Source: JAGOTP01 sp964443315 (GTDB lineage Bacteria; Patescibacteriota; Patescibacteriia; 2-12-FULL-60-25). From it: 46,048 bases of DNA. The position numbers were made by a program, and so were the translations under genes. The DNA lies in the NCBI GenBank assembly GCA_964443315.1, contig CAYUCP010000002.1:1-46048 (forward strand), written 5' to 3'. Below, piece after piece: positions 1 to 9,088 of the stretch (positions are counted from its first letter, which is position 1; every line of letters begins with the position of its first letter). The notes beneath the pieces were generated by a model, which saw only the letters and a program-made list of their open reading frames with translations, made no database searches and had not been told where the DNA came from.

Positions 1-431
1 CGCGAAACAGTGAGGTACGCACGGCGGTCAAATGAGCCGGCTTCTTTCAACCGATTATAGCCTGGGATTTCAGGCAACGATAATCCAAGCACGATGTAAG
101 GAAAGAAATCATCGTACTCTTCCCAGTGTACTTCGAGCGATTGATACGTTGCATGAGGCGTACCTCCTGTATATTGCGCCGCTGGCACACCTAACGCCGC
201 TTCGTATTGCTCGCGTGAGATCGGCTGTGGCTCGAGCACGGTTTCGTCGCCAAAAGCCATAGCCCGTGAGAGATCTTCATCTCCTGCCATGACTGGTGCC
301 GTAGATTCATCATAGCTTCCCTCAGGACTCTCAAACGACGCCTTGAAATCAAGTGTCTGTTTTTGTTGAACTGGAGCACCGACGATAAGTGTCAAAACGG
401 TGAGAAAGAGAGCGGGAAGGATGGCAAACAT
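1..431 (-). CDS. Partial secreted or membrane-anchored protein of unknown function
   Basis: An open frame runs leftward off the window edge, so only the first 143 or so residues are visible. The N-terminus is a hydrophobic segment (MFAILPALFLTVLTLIVGAP) that looks like a signal peptide or anchor. It is followed by an acidic, Pro/Gly-containing stretch and a Tyr/Trp-rich part (about residues 93-125). I recognise no domain. An in-frame ATG at 449 would add six residues and overlap the divergent NUDIX start. I prefer 431 because it puts the hydrophobic segment directly at the N-terminus. The export prediction is inference; the product is unknown. Confidence 0.6.
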   Translation of the reverse strand, partial: MFAILPALFLTVLTLIVGAPVQQKQTLDFKASFESPEGSYDESTAPVMAGDEDLSRAMAFGDETVLEPQPISREQYEAALGVPAAQYTGGTPHATYQSLEVHWEEYDDFFPYIVLGLSLPEIPGYNRLKEAGSFDRRAYLTVS

Positions 432-447
432 ATTGCCGTAGTATATC

Positions 448-1017
448 ATGGATCATATGCCTTTTTCCGATCTTGCGCCTGTGTACCAAGGCCCTCTGCT
501 CAGCATACGCCAATGGGAACAGCCCCTTAGGAAGGGTGGCTCGGCGACCTTTGAACGCTGTACCCGCCCGGACACCGTCGCGGTCATCGCATTTTTGGAC
601 CGAGACACCATCCTTCTGACCCAAGAACGGCACCCTGACCAAGACACGTTCTTTTTGGATGTGCCCGGCGGCCGTGTTGACCCAGGCGAAGACCACGCCA
701 CAGCTGCACGACGAGAACTAGCCGAAGAAGCAGGGTATATCGCTCAGGATGTTCTCTGCTGGGAAACGGTGACGTACGGCGGTCTCATTCAATTCAAGCA
801 GTCGATCTTCATTGCAAAAGGCTTAACGGCAACAGACTACAACGCGTCGCACGATCCGACCGAAGAAATTCAGTTGCAGCAACGACCGTTCGAAGAGCTC
901 TACCAGCTCAGTCTCAAAAATGGATTGCGCCGATCTGAAGTCATGCTGAATGTCTTGCGTATGCGTCACGACCCAGAAGCGCAAAAACGACTAGAAGCAT
1001 TTCTCTCTGATACGTAA
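448..1017 (+). CDS. NUDIX hydrolase, ADP-ribose pyrophosphatase-like
   Basis: A perfect NUDIX box lies at about residues 75-97: Gly, five residues, Glu81, seven residues, Arg89-Glu90, then Glu93-Glu94 and Gly96. This motif binds the divalent metal and diphosphate. The 189-residue length and the preceding sheet (VAVIAFLDRDTILLTQE) fit the ADP-ribose/nucleoside-diphosphate sugar pyrophosphatase group, which hydrolyses X-linked nucleoside diphosphates in the cytoplasm. The exact substrate cannot be read from sequence. The start could be 448 or the ATG at 457. The gene is divergent from the partial secreted gene and ends just before a terminator hairpin. Confidence 0.9.
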   Translation: MDHMPFSDLAPVYQGPLLSIRQWEQPLRKGGSATFERCTRPDTVAVIAFLDRDTILLTQERHPDQDTFFLDVPGGRVDPGEDHATAARRELAEEAGYIAQDVLCWETVTYGGLIQFKQSIFIAKGLTATDYNASHDPTEEIQLQQRPFEELYQLSLKNGLRRSEVMLNVLRMRHDPEAQKRLEAFLSDT

Positions 1018-1020
1018 CAG

Positions 1021-1046
1021 AAAAACAGACCACTTGGTCTGTTTTT
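1021..1046. terminator. Bidirectional intrinsic terminator
   Basis: An 11-bp perfect stem (AAAAACAGACC / GGTCTGTTTTT) with an ACTT loop lies between the convergent NUDIX gene and the surface-protein gene. The A and T tracts on either side let it end transcription from both directions. Confidence 0.85.
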
Positions 1047-1053
1047 CGTTCTG

Positions 1054-4000
1054 CTATCGTGGAATGTAGGCTAGCACACGGACGGTAGCCCATTCGAGAG
1101 GCGTCACCGGTGTCTTACGGAAGAGACTGCGATAGCTCGAGATCCCTTTACGCTCCCGCTCCAAGTCACGCGATAAACGAATGCGGTACATGAGGGCGTT
1201 CCAAGCCAAGTTCTCATTGGCATTTCTGAAGTTTGGATCACGGCGATAGATGCGGCGGAAGGCAGCGCGCACCAGGGGTAACTGAGCTTGTTCTTTCGTA
1301 AGGTTTCTGGAACGTGGACGCGCCCCGATCGCAACGAGATGAAAGTCTTCGGCTGTGGCGGCGTAGCCAATCGTTTGCAACAAGTCACGCACCACCGCAC
1401 GACGCTCACGTTCACCTAACTGGCGAGTCGCCTTGGACACACCATAGGCAATAAAGCGCGAGTAGAGATCCAGCTGACCACCGTATACCTTGAGACCAAA
1501 CTCTTTGGCATCCGCTTCTACTCCGATTCTTCCACGACGTTCAGCTGCTTCATCGCGCTCCGTCAAACCAAGGAAGGAGAGAAGACAGTCGAGGTTATCC
1601 GCTGGAATGAAGTTAGTTGTGATAACGGGACACGCACTCGTCTCAGGCGTCGGAACAACTTCTTCTATTGGCTCGATCGGCACCGTCACCAAGGGGCTCG
1701 GCACACTCACCGGCGTTGAGCTTGGAGTCACAGTTACGGTTGTTGAGGTTGTGGTCTGGCCAAGGGTTGAGATGTTGGAAGCACCTCCTCCCCCACCACC
1801 CCCCCCACCCCCCCCCCCAACCCCCCCCCCCCCCCCCACCCCCCCCCCCCCCCCCCCCACCCCCCCCACCCCCACAAAAGCCCCCCCCCAAACAACCCCC
1901 CCCACCNNNNNNNNNNTGTGGTCTGGCCAAGGGTTGAGATGTTGGAAGCACCTCCTCCCCCACCACCGCCGCCTCCACCCCCTCCTCCGCCACCTCCCCC
2001 ACCACCGCCGCCACCTCCACTCGTGTCGTTATCAGTGATGGTAACGGTAACAGAGCTAATGGAGAGATCTACTGGGTAGTGAGCGTTGGTAGAAGAAGCA
2101 GCATGAGTAATCGTTCCACTTGTGGTTGATTCTGCTGTGGAATCGTTTACCGCTGTGAGAGTGACTGTCTGAGGAACGTTCCACGTACTCGTGGCAAACG
2201 TTAGGGTAGTAGTAGATAAGGTGAATTGGGCACTTGGGGACGTGAGGATGATTTGAACCGTTGAGGTTGGTTCTGTGTTCAGAACGATGGTGTAGGAATC
2301 GGTTGCTCCGCCTTCTGTAACGGAGGCGGTTGTTTCGGAGAGCGTGACGCCTGAGGTGTCGTTGTCTGTGATGGTGTAGGTGTAGTTGCTTGGCGTTCCG
2401 AGCGTGGCATTGATCGGGTTACTTAAGATCAAGAAGATCGTTTCATCCGATTCAGCGATCGTATCGTTTACGATGATGAGAGAGATCGTGGTGGATGTCT
2501 GGCCTGAAACGATCGTGGCCGTACCCGGGTCACGCGTAAAGTCGACCCCGGAACCCTCTGCCGTTCCAGATGAAGGGATAACCTCGTAATCAACCGTGAC
2601 GTCAGAAGCCGAAGGCCCACTCAACACAACACGCACGCTGGTCGCCGTCACACTTTCCAAACCCGAACCACTTGAAGCAATAAATTGAACAGTTGGCACA
2701 GCGGTCGCTACTACGAAGGCGATCGCTCCACTATTCGCCGTCGTATAGGCAGAAGGCTCTCCAGAGTTATCGATCGTTTGAACGCGCCAATAATATGACC
2801 CATCAGACAGCGTCTGGCCGTTTGAGCCCACCGTATAGGTTCCACCACCTAGAGCCTGCCCTACCTGGAATGACGTTGCTCCTTGGGCAGCGAGAGCCGA
2901 GGTGTAATCGACAACCGGCGAAGAAAAGTCTGAAGTGTTATCGATTTGGATGCGGTATTGAACGGTATCTGAACCATCTGGATCAGAGAGGGTGAAGTTG
3001 AGATACGGGTTATTGGTACTTGTCGTTGAACCGTCCACGGCGGCGTTGGGGCCGAGAGCAGAGGGGACGTCTGGAGCCACGTTCGGACCTGGAGGCGTAC
3101 CCGAAACGGCAATCGAAATAGCCCGACTATCCGGAAGATCCGTCGGATCGTAATAGACCGTCTGAGCAAATCCGTTTCCCGTCACATCCAGCTCCCCATC
3201 ATTTCCTAACACAGATAGACTCGCTTTCACGAGAATTGGCGTCGTATTACGGAAGATACCGGTTGCGATTCCTGTTTCTTGCAGCAATAAGTTTTCCAAA
3301 TCATTCCCCGCGGCCAAGGTACTCGTAACCGTAACTGATACAAACTCCGTAGCGGTTCCATCCAGGTTCAAGTTCGAATCCTTGAGAGTCACGAAGAGCC
3401 AATCCCCATCCGTATAGGAAGCAACAACCGCGCCGGTACCGGTTGTGAATTGAACGTAGTCGACTGGGTGGATCAGTCGTGATCCAGTTGAGCTAGCCAC
3501 CTGTCCCGCGTTTTCAAACCCACCAAGCGCTTCGTAGCGCTCTCCATTGAGCGTAAGCGTAGACAACAGCCCAATAGTTGTCGTAGCTACCGCCGTGGTC
3601 GAAGCAGACAAGGTATAGGTGCCGCCCCCTGTAAAACTCACCAATCCGTAGAGCGTTGGCTGAACCGCCTGGGTAGACGCCGAGGTATAACGTACATGTG
3701 ATGCCGGACCAGCCACGATCGATCCAGAAGAACTTGTTGATAAGAGATCACCGATATCAAGCAACGAGCCGTCCTCTAAACGAGTACGTCCTCCAAATTC
3801 AATTTTTCCCGCAATTGAGCCGATTGCTCCCGTAGATGTCACAGCCCCATCAAATGTCAACCAACCCGAGGTAGACGTCACGACACCCGCCACTCCAATC
3901 GTACTCGTACCCTGCACAAACAAGTCAGAACTGAGCATGTTTAACGCACCCGACTCCACGACAAGCGAATGAGAGATCGTTGTCGTAGCGGAAATAATGG

Positions 4001-5711
4001 CGTTTCCGCCTGTTTTACGAAGCGTCAAACTCTTGAGTAGTGCGAGTCCGGGGAATGCCTGGTCATCGTTCCCAAGCAACAAGAAATCGATATTGCTCGT
4101 ATCGAGAGATGGTCCGTTATTGATTAGGTGAGAGTAGAGCTTGAACGAGCAGTTTTTAAAACAGCTGAGAGCACCGCCGTTATAGAAACTACCAACGACC
4201 GTCAAGCTGTCTTCAATGACATCCGGCATTCCTCCACCCGCATTCTCAAATTCACCTGTCGACGTGATAATGAATTCTCCCGTCGTTGTCGCATGGCCGC
4301 TTTGGAGGTTAAATGTTCCCGCCACGACAAACCGTCCCGCCACGGAAAGCCCTGTATCGCTCATCAACATCAAGCTCGTTCCTGTTGCCACCTCGACCGA
4401 ACCAGTAACCGTATAACTTGGATTCGTCATCGTATAGGACACTCCTCCACTAAACAAAATGTCGTGAAAATCCGACATCTGAATACTGCTGCCTGGCGTC
4501 TGGAAATGCACGAGTCCCGTTTGCGGATTAAATGCACCTCCTGAAAAGTCATCCATAATCACAAAAGTAGAACTTCCTCCATTAAACGTTCCCCCTGTGT
4601 TGTTTACAGCCGCCGTTGCGGTTGCCGTTCCCGATCCCAAGTTCACCGTTCCTCCGTTTACAAAAGCCGCCTGAAACCAGATATCTCCCGTGCTATTTCC
4701 AATTTCCCCAGCCGAAGTAAATGGCACTTGAAACACCAAGGAACCCGACGTTGACGTCACCACGCCGCCAGGGTCGATAGAAAATGTCCCACTCTCTATC
4801 AAAATGTGACCGGATCCAAGAGACTCAAGCGTGCCAGCGATCGCGGTCGTTCCTGTCGCAAAGACAATACTTCCCGATTCAGTATCAAATGTTCCATTAA
4901 TTGCGTTGGTTCCAGCACCGAAGACATCCACATCGTATGCATCAGCGTGGAGCGCCCCGCCCGCATCGATCGTGAGGGTATTTGTGATAACCGTTCCAGT
5001 CGTGAAAATACCTCCCGGTCCGTTTGGAATATGCAGATTATATAACGTTGGGAACGGAAGTTGCTGAACTGCGATCCCACCCACCCGAACGGTACCAAAT
5101 TGAGGATTGAGCACCCCCGCTCCTGTGTTCACCCAAGAAGCTCCGTACGCGTCCATACGGATGAGGCCGGACCCTCCATTTACTGTTCCACTATTCGTGA
5201 GAATCCACGTATTGAACTGACCAGCACCAACATCAATCGTGCCATTATTTGTTCCGTTGTTATTATTTACAATCGTACCAGAATTCGTTCCTACGAGACC
5301 ATCATTTCGGAAGGTTGAGCCGTTGAAGTTAAAGCTTCCGCTCGTGGAGGTGACGAAACCTGTAACGTCGATATACGTGCTCCCCATGACGGCTAGACTT
5401 TTATCCGTCCCGAGAATTGTACCGCTTACATTGGCGTTATACACCTGATTCGAGAAAACGCTCAGCTCCGCAATCTCGCCCATTGGAATCAAGATATCAT
5501 CCGTTGACGAAGGAGCGGATCCTCCGCAGTCCGTCCAGTTCGCTGGCAAGCTAAAGTCATTTGTAGGCTCGGTACTTGTGAATGTACAAGAGTAGGCATG
5601 CGCCGAATGAGCCGTATATGCAAGCCCCAGAACCAGTAAAAAGAGGGTGCATACACTCAACATGACACTCCTCAAAAAACGACTTTGGGTCAAAGAAAAA
5701 AGATCTGTCAT
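1054..5711 (-). CDS. Giant cell-surface protein with Calx-beta and Gly-rich linker, split by an assembly gap
   Basis: The protein starts with a signal peptide (about residues 1-39, ending SAHA). About 830 residues of Ser/Thr/Gly-rich beta-repeat sequence follow, with many TSTSG and NNGT motifs, suggesting a beta-helix or adhesin stalk. Next come a fibronectin/cadherin-like segment (about 870-1000), one clear Calx-beta repeat (about 1005-1120, ending TITDND), a second repeat ending in TITDND, and a poly-Gly linker. After the linker there is a Thr/Pro-rich stretch and a charged, mostly helical C-terminal domain of about 180 residues with no family I recognise. A run of Ns at 1907-1916 and a 51-bp duplication break the frame. 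Removing 167 nt (1750-1916) joins both parts into one frame of about 1496 residues. It is probably exported and displayed on the surface; the C-terminal domain could be an anchoring or sorting module (inference). Confidence 0.75.
1750..1800. repeat. 51-bp direct duplicate, left copy (contig-end overlap)
   Basis: This stretch is identical to 1917-1967 on the other side of the N run and encodes the same ASNISTLGQTT segment plus the start of the Gly linker. Its placement right beside a gap indicates two overlapping contig ends rather than a biological repeat. Confidence 0.85.
1789..1906. other. Low-complexity poly-C tract, probable sequencing artefact
   Basis: The region is almost pure C on the plus strand with scattered A and ends at the Ns. 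The matching linker on the far side of the gap (1955-2020) uses mixed CCT, CCG and CCA codons. The homopolymer therefore looks like degraded read ends running through a Gly-codon repeat, not genuine sequence. Confidence 0.7.
1907..1916. other. Scaffold gap (10 Ns)
   Basis: Ten Ns join two contigs inside the surface-protein gene. The flanking sequence is duplicated (1750-1800 and 1917-1967), so the contigs very likely overlap and the gap has no real length. Confidence 0.95.
1917..1967. repeat. 51-bp direct duplicate, right copy
   Basis: Identical to 1750-1800 at an offset of 167 nt. It begins directly after the Ns. Collapsing the two copies restores the reading frame of the surface protein. 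Confidence 0.85.
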
Positions 5712-5804
5712 AACTCGATATGCAGTATACCAAACAAACCGATAATTCGCGATTGCTAGACCTATCGTTTTTTGATCGATCGCATTAGAATACGTCCGGT
5801 ATCT

Positions 5805-6503
5805 ATGCGACGTTCATTTGCGATTCTGATTTGGATCCTACTGGGAGCTCTCGCTGCAAGCCTCGGCATCGGGAGCGTATTGCTCAAAGCTAAGCAAGAA
5901 CGTGACGATTTAGCTCAAAAACTCGCCTTACGCGAAGCGCAGACCACGCAACTCGCCGAAGAGCATCAACAAACCATCGAGGAGGCAAACAAAACCGTCT
6001 TAGCCGCTCTTCGAAACGCGTCCGCCACACGAGATCTCTTGAATGCACTTACTCAAGAACAAGCCAGCCTGGAACAGGCGACGAGCCTCGTCAGCACCTC
6101 TCAAGCCAAACGTTGGCCGCAAACCATCTCATTTCCGTTAGGTATTTCGGTTCGCACCCCAACCTTCACGATCGCGACCAGTACTGACACAACGATCGAA
6201 TCGATCTTGAACAGCCAGAATGGCGAGCCTGTGACCTGGCTATTCATCAAACGCTATGACGCCCAACAGTTTCAAGACCTGGCGAATCCACTCAGCAACG
6301 TTGAAACCGTGAACTACCGGTTGAACCAAACCCTGATCACCGGAAAACGAGGCGTGTCTGGTGACGGTGCGACCGTCTTTATTCTCCGAACCCAGCGCCG
6401 TGGCCAACCAACTCACCTTCTCTGGGCACGCACCGCCGGCACCATGACCCAAGAACGCATTCTAGACAGCCTGTCGACCCTCCTGTTTGCTACGACCGAA
6501 TGA
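5805..6503 (+). CDS. Single-pass membrane protein with coiled coil, unknown function
   Basis: The 232-residue product has one N-terminal transmembrane segment (about residues 5-27). A Gln/Glu/Ala-rich coiled coil follows (about 30-95), then a mixed domain of about 130 residues with no recognisable motif. I chose the ATG at 5805 because it has the local ATCTATG start context; an in-frame TTG at 5772 would add 11 basic residues. Its stop overlaps the next start (ATGA at 6500), so it is translationally coupled to the MutY-like gene. A direct functional link to DNA repair is not evident. Confidence 0.75.
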   Translation: MRRSFAILIWILLGALAASLGIGSVLLKAKQERDDLAQKLALREAQTTQLAEEHQQTIEEANKTVLAALRNASATRDLLNALTQEQASLEQATSLVSTSQAKRWPQTISFPLGISVRTPTFTIATSTDTTIESILNSQNGEPVTWLFIKRYDAQQFQDLANPLSNVETVNYRLNQTLITGKRGVSGDGATVFILRTQRRGQPTHLLWARTAGTMTQERILDSLSTLLFATTE

Positions 6504-7393
6504 CGCCCGCTCAGCTCCTCCTCCGTTGGTACAAACAACACGGACGCGACCTCCCTTGGCGCCGCACGCGAGCGGCGTACGCAATTTTGGTAAGCGAGGT
6601 TATGCTGCAACAAACCCAGGTGAGCCGCGTGATTGAGTACTATCACCGCTGGCTAAACCAATTCCCCGACTGGAACACGCTCGCCAACGCAAAAACCGAC
6701 GAAGTGATTCATGCGTGGTCCGGGTTAGGCTATAACCGCCGTGGGCTGATGCTCCGCTCGATCGCTCAACATGTTGTAGCGCACGGTGAACCCAAAAGTG
6801 AAGCTGAATGGCTCGAACTGAAAGGCATCGGACCATATACAGCTGCTGCGCTTGCTGCTTTTTCTCTTAAACAGCGAACGCTACCGATCGATACGAACAT
6901 TCGACGAGTCTTGGGCCGGGTCTTTCTCGGAATCCCCTTCCCACAGCTCACCGATGACGAACGCATTCGCCAAGCGTCGAAGGATTTTCTTCCAACACGT
7001 GGCGCCTATTATGATCTTCCTCAAGCCATGTTTGATGTGGCGACGAGTGTTTGCACGAAAGCACCCATTTGCACGGACTGCCCGCTCCGCACTCAGTGCA
7101 AAAGCGCTCCTCTCTTTCTCTCTGGCAAGGTCGAGATTCCAAAACGAACCATCAAACAGACAAATGAAAAGAAACATCGAAACAAGCCCTATCCAGATCG
7201 TATTTATCGGGGAAAAATCTTACGTTTTGTGAAAGAAAACCTAGCAGGCGCTTCATTTCACGAAATCGCTACCGCTATCGATCCAGCCTTTAATGAAAAA
7301 CTGGATCATACCTGGGTCGAGGCCATGCTTCAGCGACTTACGAAAGAAGGGTTTGTGATTGAGGTAAAAAATGGCTGGAAACTCGCTCATTAA
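6500..7393 (+). CDS. mutY: A/G-specific adenine glycosylase, MutY-like, without the C-terminal NUDIX-like domain
   Basis: MutY removes adenine mispaired with 8-oxoguanine. The HhH-GPD fold is clear: EVMLQQTQV with the catalytic Glu at about residue 33, the helix-hairpin-helix LKGIGPYTAAALAAF, and the catalytic Asp in PIDTNIRR (about 135). The iron-sulfur cluster motif is C-x5-C-x2-C-x5-C, one residue shorter in the first spacer than the usual C-x6. The family is normally about 350 residues with a NUDIX-like domain that reads 8-oxoG. Here it is 297 residues and ends in a basic linker plus a 60-residue helical, winged-helix-like tail. The usual GLGYY motif reads GLGYN. A related mismatch glycosylase specificity is possible. 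It starts inside the stop of the upstream gene. Confidence 0.85.
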   Translation: MTPAQLLLRWYKQHGRDLPWRRTRAAYAILVSEVMLQQTQVSRVIEYYHRWLNQFPDWNTLANAKTDEVIHAWSGLGYNRRGLMLRSIAQHVVAHGEPKSEAEWLELKGIGPYTAAALAAFSLKQRTLPIDTNIRRVLGRVFLGIPFPQLTDDERIRQASKDFLPTRGAYYDLPQAMFDVATSVCTKAPICTDCPLRTQCKSAPLFLSGKVEIPKRTIKQTNEKKHRNKPYPDRIYRGKILRFVKENLAGASFHEIATAIDPAFNEKLDHTWVEAMLQRLTKEGFVIEVKNGWKLAH

Positions 7394-7399
7394 CCGAGA

Positions 7400-7621
7400 C
7401 TAAACTCGTGTAAATCGTCGAGCAGTTCGCCCCTCGTGCTCCACTTCGGCACAAAAATCCGTGAGCGGCCGAACCCAAAACCGATGCTCAGCGTCCGGGT
7501 ACAAGGCCTCATACACCACACACGGCTCTTCCGTCGCTTCCATAACGGCCACACAAACAATTCTATACTCGCTACCGCGTTTATAGTGGCGATACACCTC
7601 TCCAACTTCAGGAATTCGCAT
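7400..7621 (-). CDS. DUF1653 domain protein
   Basis: The 73-residue protein has the DUF1653 pattern: a YRHYKRGSEYRIVCVA start, a VVYEALY middle and an FWVRPLTDF block. The biochemical function of this small family is not established. It lies 3 nt downstream of the TatD stop on the same strand and so is the last gene of the cvpA-tatD group. It converges with mutY, the two stops being 6 nt apart. Confidence 0.85.
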   Translation of the reverse strand: MRIPEVGEVYRHYKRGSEYRIVCVAVMEATEEPCVVYEALYPDAEHRFWVRPLTDFCAEVEHEGRTARRFTRV

Positions 7622-7624
7622 AAC

Positions 7625-8488
7625 CTAGGCAGCAAGCCGCGTGAATAAACGATAGGCGTTTTCTGTCGTGATCTTTGCCAATTCATCCAATGGAATTCCA
7701 CGCTTCAACGCCACGTATTTTGCGACTTCCTCTACCCAGGCTGGCTCGTTCCGTTTCCCACGATACGGGACTGGAGCAAGAAACGGCGAATCCGTTTCTA
7801 GCAACAAACGATCCAATGGAATGGCTACGATCGTTCGATCAAGCGATCGCATTGGATCAGCCGTCTTTTTTGGAGGGAAGGTGGCGATCCCATTCAATGC
7901 GATGTAACACCCAAGATCGATTAAGCGCTCAGCCTCTTCCCAGGTTCCAGTAAACGAATGCACGACTCCCGAGAATACATGGCCCGCCTTCAAGCGCGCT
8001 TCAATCAGCTCAGCTAATCGTCCGAGCGCTTCGCGACAGTGAATAACCACCGGGATACCAATGGCTTCGGCTACATCCATGTGGATGCTAAACGATTCTT
8101 CCTGCAATCTCTGCGCTTCCTCACGCGAGCGATCTTCGTCAATCCGATATAAATCAATTCCGGTTTCCCCAATTGCTACCACCTTTGGCGAAGAGCGAGC
8201 GATCTGTTCCAACCGTTCTCGATCTAAGGCATGTTCGACCTCCCCTTCTTCTGGATCATGAAAGCTCGAAGACAGGTGCTCCGGATGCAAACCAACGCTC
8301 GCCCAAATGCCTTCGTGCTGTTCAGCAAGGGCTACCGCTCGTTCGCTTCCGGAGAGCGAGGTACCAATCGTAATCCCAAAAATCCGCTTGTCACGCATGC
8401 GTTCAAGCACCGCCGCCTGGTCTTCCGCATAGCCAGGAAAGTCGACGTGACAGTGGGTATCAATCAACCAAGGTGTGTCTAAAGCCAT
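7625..8488 (-). CDS. TatD family metal-dependent hydrolase / DNase
   Basis: The N-terminal metal-binding motif DTHCHVDFPG and the internal VVIHCREA, VVHSFTG and LLLETDSPFLAPVPYRGKRNEP blocks identify a TatD-type amidohydrolase TIM barrel. Members have 3'-5' exonuclease activity on DNA/RNA. The chosen start (MALDTPWLIDTHCH) gives the usual N-terminus; the longer frame back to 8524 lies inside cvpA. The start overlaps the end of cvpA by 10 nt, suggesting coupling. Length of 287 residues is slightly above the usual 260. Confidence 0.92.
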   Translation of the reverse strand: MALDTPWLIDTHCHVDFPGYAEDQAAVLERMRDKRIFGITIGTSLSGSERAVALAEQHEGIWASVGLHPEHLSSSFHDPEEGEVEHALDRERLEQIARSSPKVVAIGETGIDLYRIDEDRSREEAQRLQEESFSIHMDVAEAIGIPVVIHCREALGRLAELIEARLKAGHVFSGVVHSFTGTWEEAERLIDLGCYIALNGIATFPPKKTADPMRSLDRTIVAIPLDRLLLETDSPFLAPVPYRGKRNEPAWVEEVAKYVALKRGIPLDELAKITTENAYRLFTRLAA

Positions 8489-8973
8489 GGCCTGAGCGTA
8501 GCAAACAGGGTGTCCTGCGACCAACGAGCGATCACTGAGGCGTTGAAGTAGCCCGTCACGACCGGGTCAACCCGCGACGTCGAAAGCAAGTACCCAAGTC
8601 CTCCAATAAAGGCGATACCAACGACGACGCCCAAAAGCGCTCCCGCAATTTTATTCGCACTCTCCAAGAACGGAATGATCGTGAAAATCTTAAAGACCGA
8701 ATTGATGAGCCCAGCGATCGCTAAGATAATTCGGGCAACAATAAAGAAAATGATGATCGCCGCAGCCACATAAAACCAACCACGTGGAATCCCCCAGGTC
8801 GAAAGCGTCGAAAGCCGAACAGCTAACGCTGGCGACCAATAACGTGCGGTGAGCACCCCCGCCAAGATCCCGATCAGATGTCCGGCCGTGAGAATAAATC
8901 CTCGTCGGAAGCCGTTGACCAAAAAACCAATCAGAAAGACGATCGCGACAATGTCAGCGAGACCAAAGGCCAT
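8479..8973 (-). CDS. CvpA family membrane protein
   Basis: The 164-residue protein has about four hydrophobic segments. Its N-terminus (MAFGLADIVAIVFLIGFLVNGFRRGFI) matches the CvpA pattern of a short acidic start followed by a helix ending in GxxRGF. CvpA proteins are inner-membrane proteins named for colicin V production, and in several bacteria they affect the envelope. It is the first gene of cvpA-tatD-DUF1653. No Shine-Dalgarno site is visible. Confidence 0.8.
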   Translation of the reverse strand: MAFGLADIVAIVFLIGFLVNGFRRGFILTAGHLIGILAGVLTARYWSPALAVRLSTLSTWGIPRGWFYVAAAIIIFFIVARIILAIAGLINSVFKIFTIIPFLESANKIAGALLGVVVGIAFIGGLGYLLSTSRVDPVVTGYFNASVIARWSQDTLFATLRPWL

Positions 8974-9007
8974 ATAACCACCAGTGTACTCAGAATAACG
9001 TATTCTG

Positions 9008-9036
9008 AAAACAGATCCCCGAGAGGATCTGTTTTT
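9008..9036. terminator. Bidirectional terminator-like hairpin
   Basis: AAAACAGATCC pairs with GGATCTGTTTT, flanked by a T run on one strand and an A run on the other. It lies downstream of metG in the leftward direction and upstream of cvpA. Confidence 0.75.
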
Positions 9037-9043
9037 CCAAGAT

Positions 9044-9075
9044 TTAAGATTATGCCTTAAAAGGTATAATCTTAA
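9044..9075. repeat. 32-nt near-perfect inverted repeat after metG
   Basis: TTAAGATTATGCCTT and AAGGTATAATCTTAA form a 15-bp stem with one wobble position and a 2-nt loop. It is AT-rich with a very small loop, so it looks more like an operator palindrome or cruciform than a classical terminator. It sits between the metG stop and the terminator at 9008-9036. Confidence 0.6.
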
Positions 9076-9088
9076 GTTTGCCTTTTGA

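Noticed and set aside
1490..2038. Pro-rich plus-strand frame through the gap region
   Set aside because: It is the complement of the poly-Gly linker and includes Ns; no real protein is supported.
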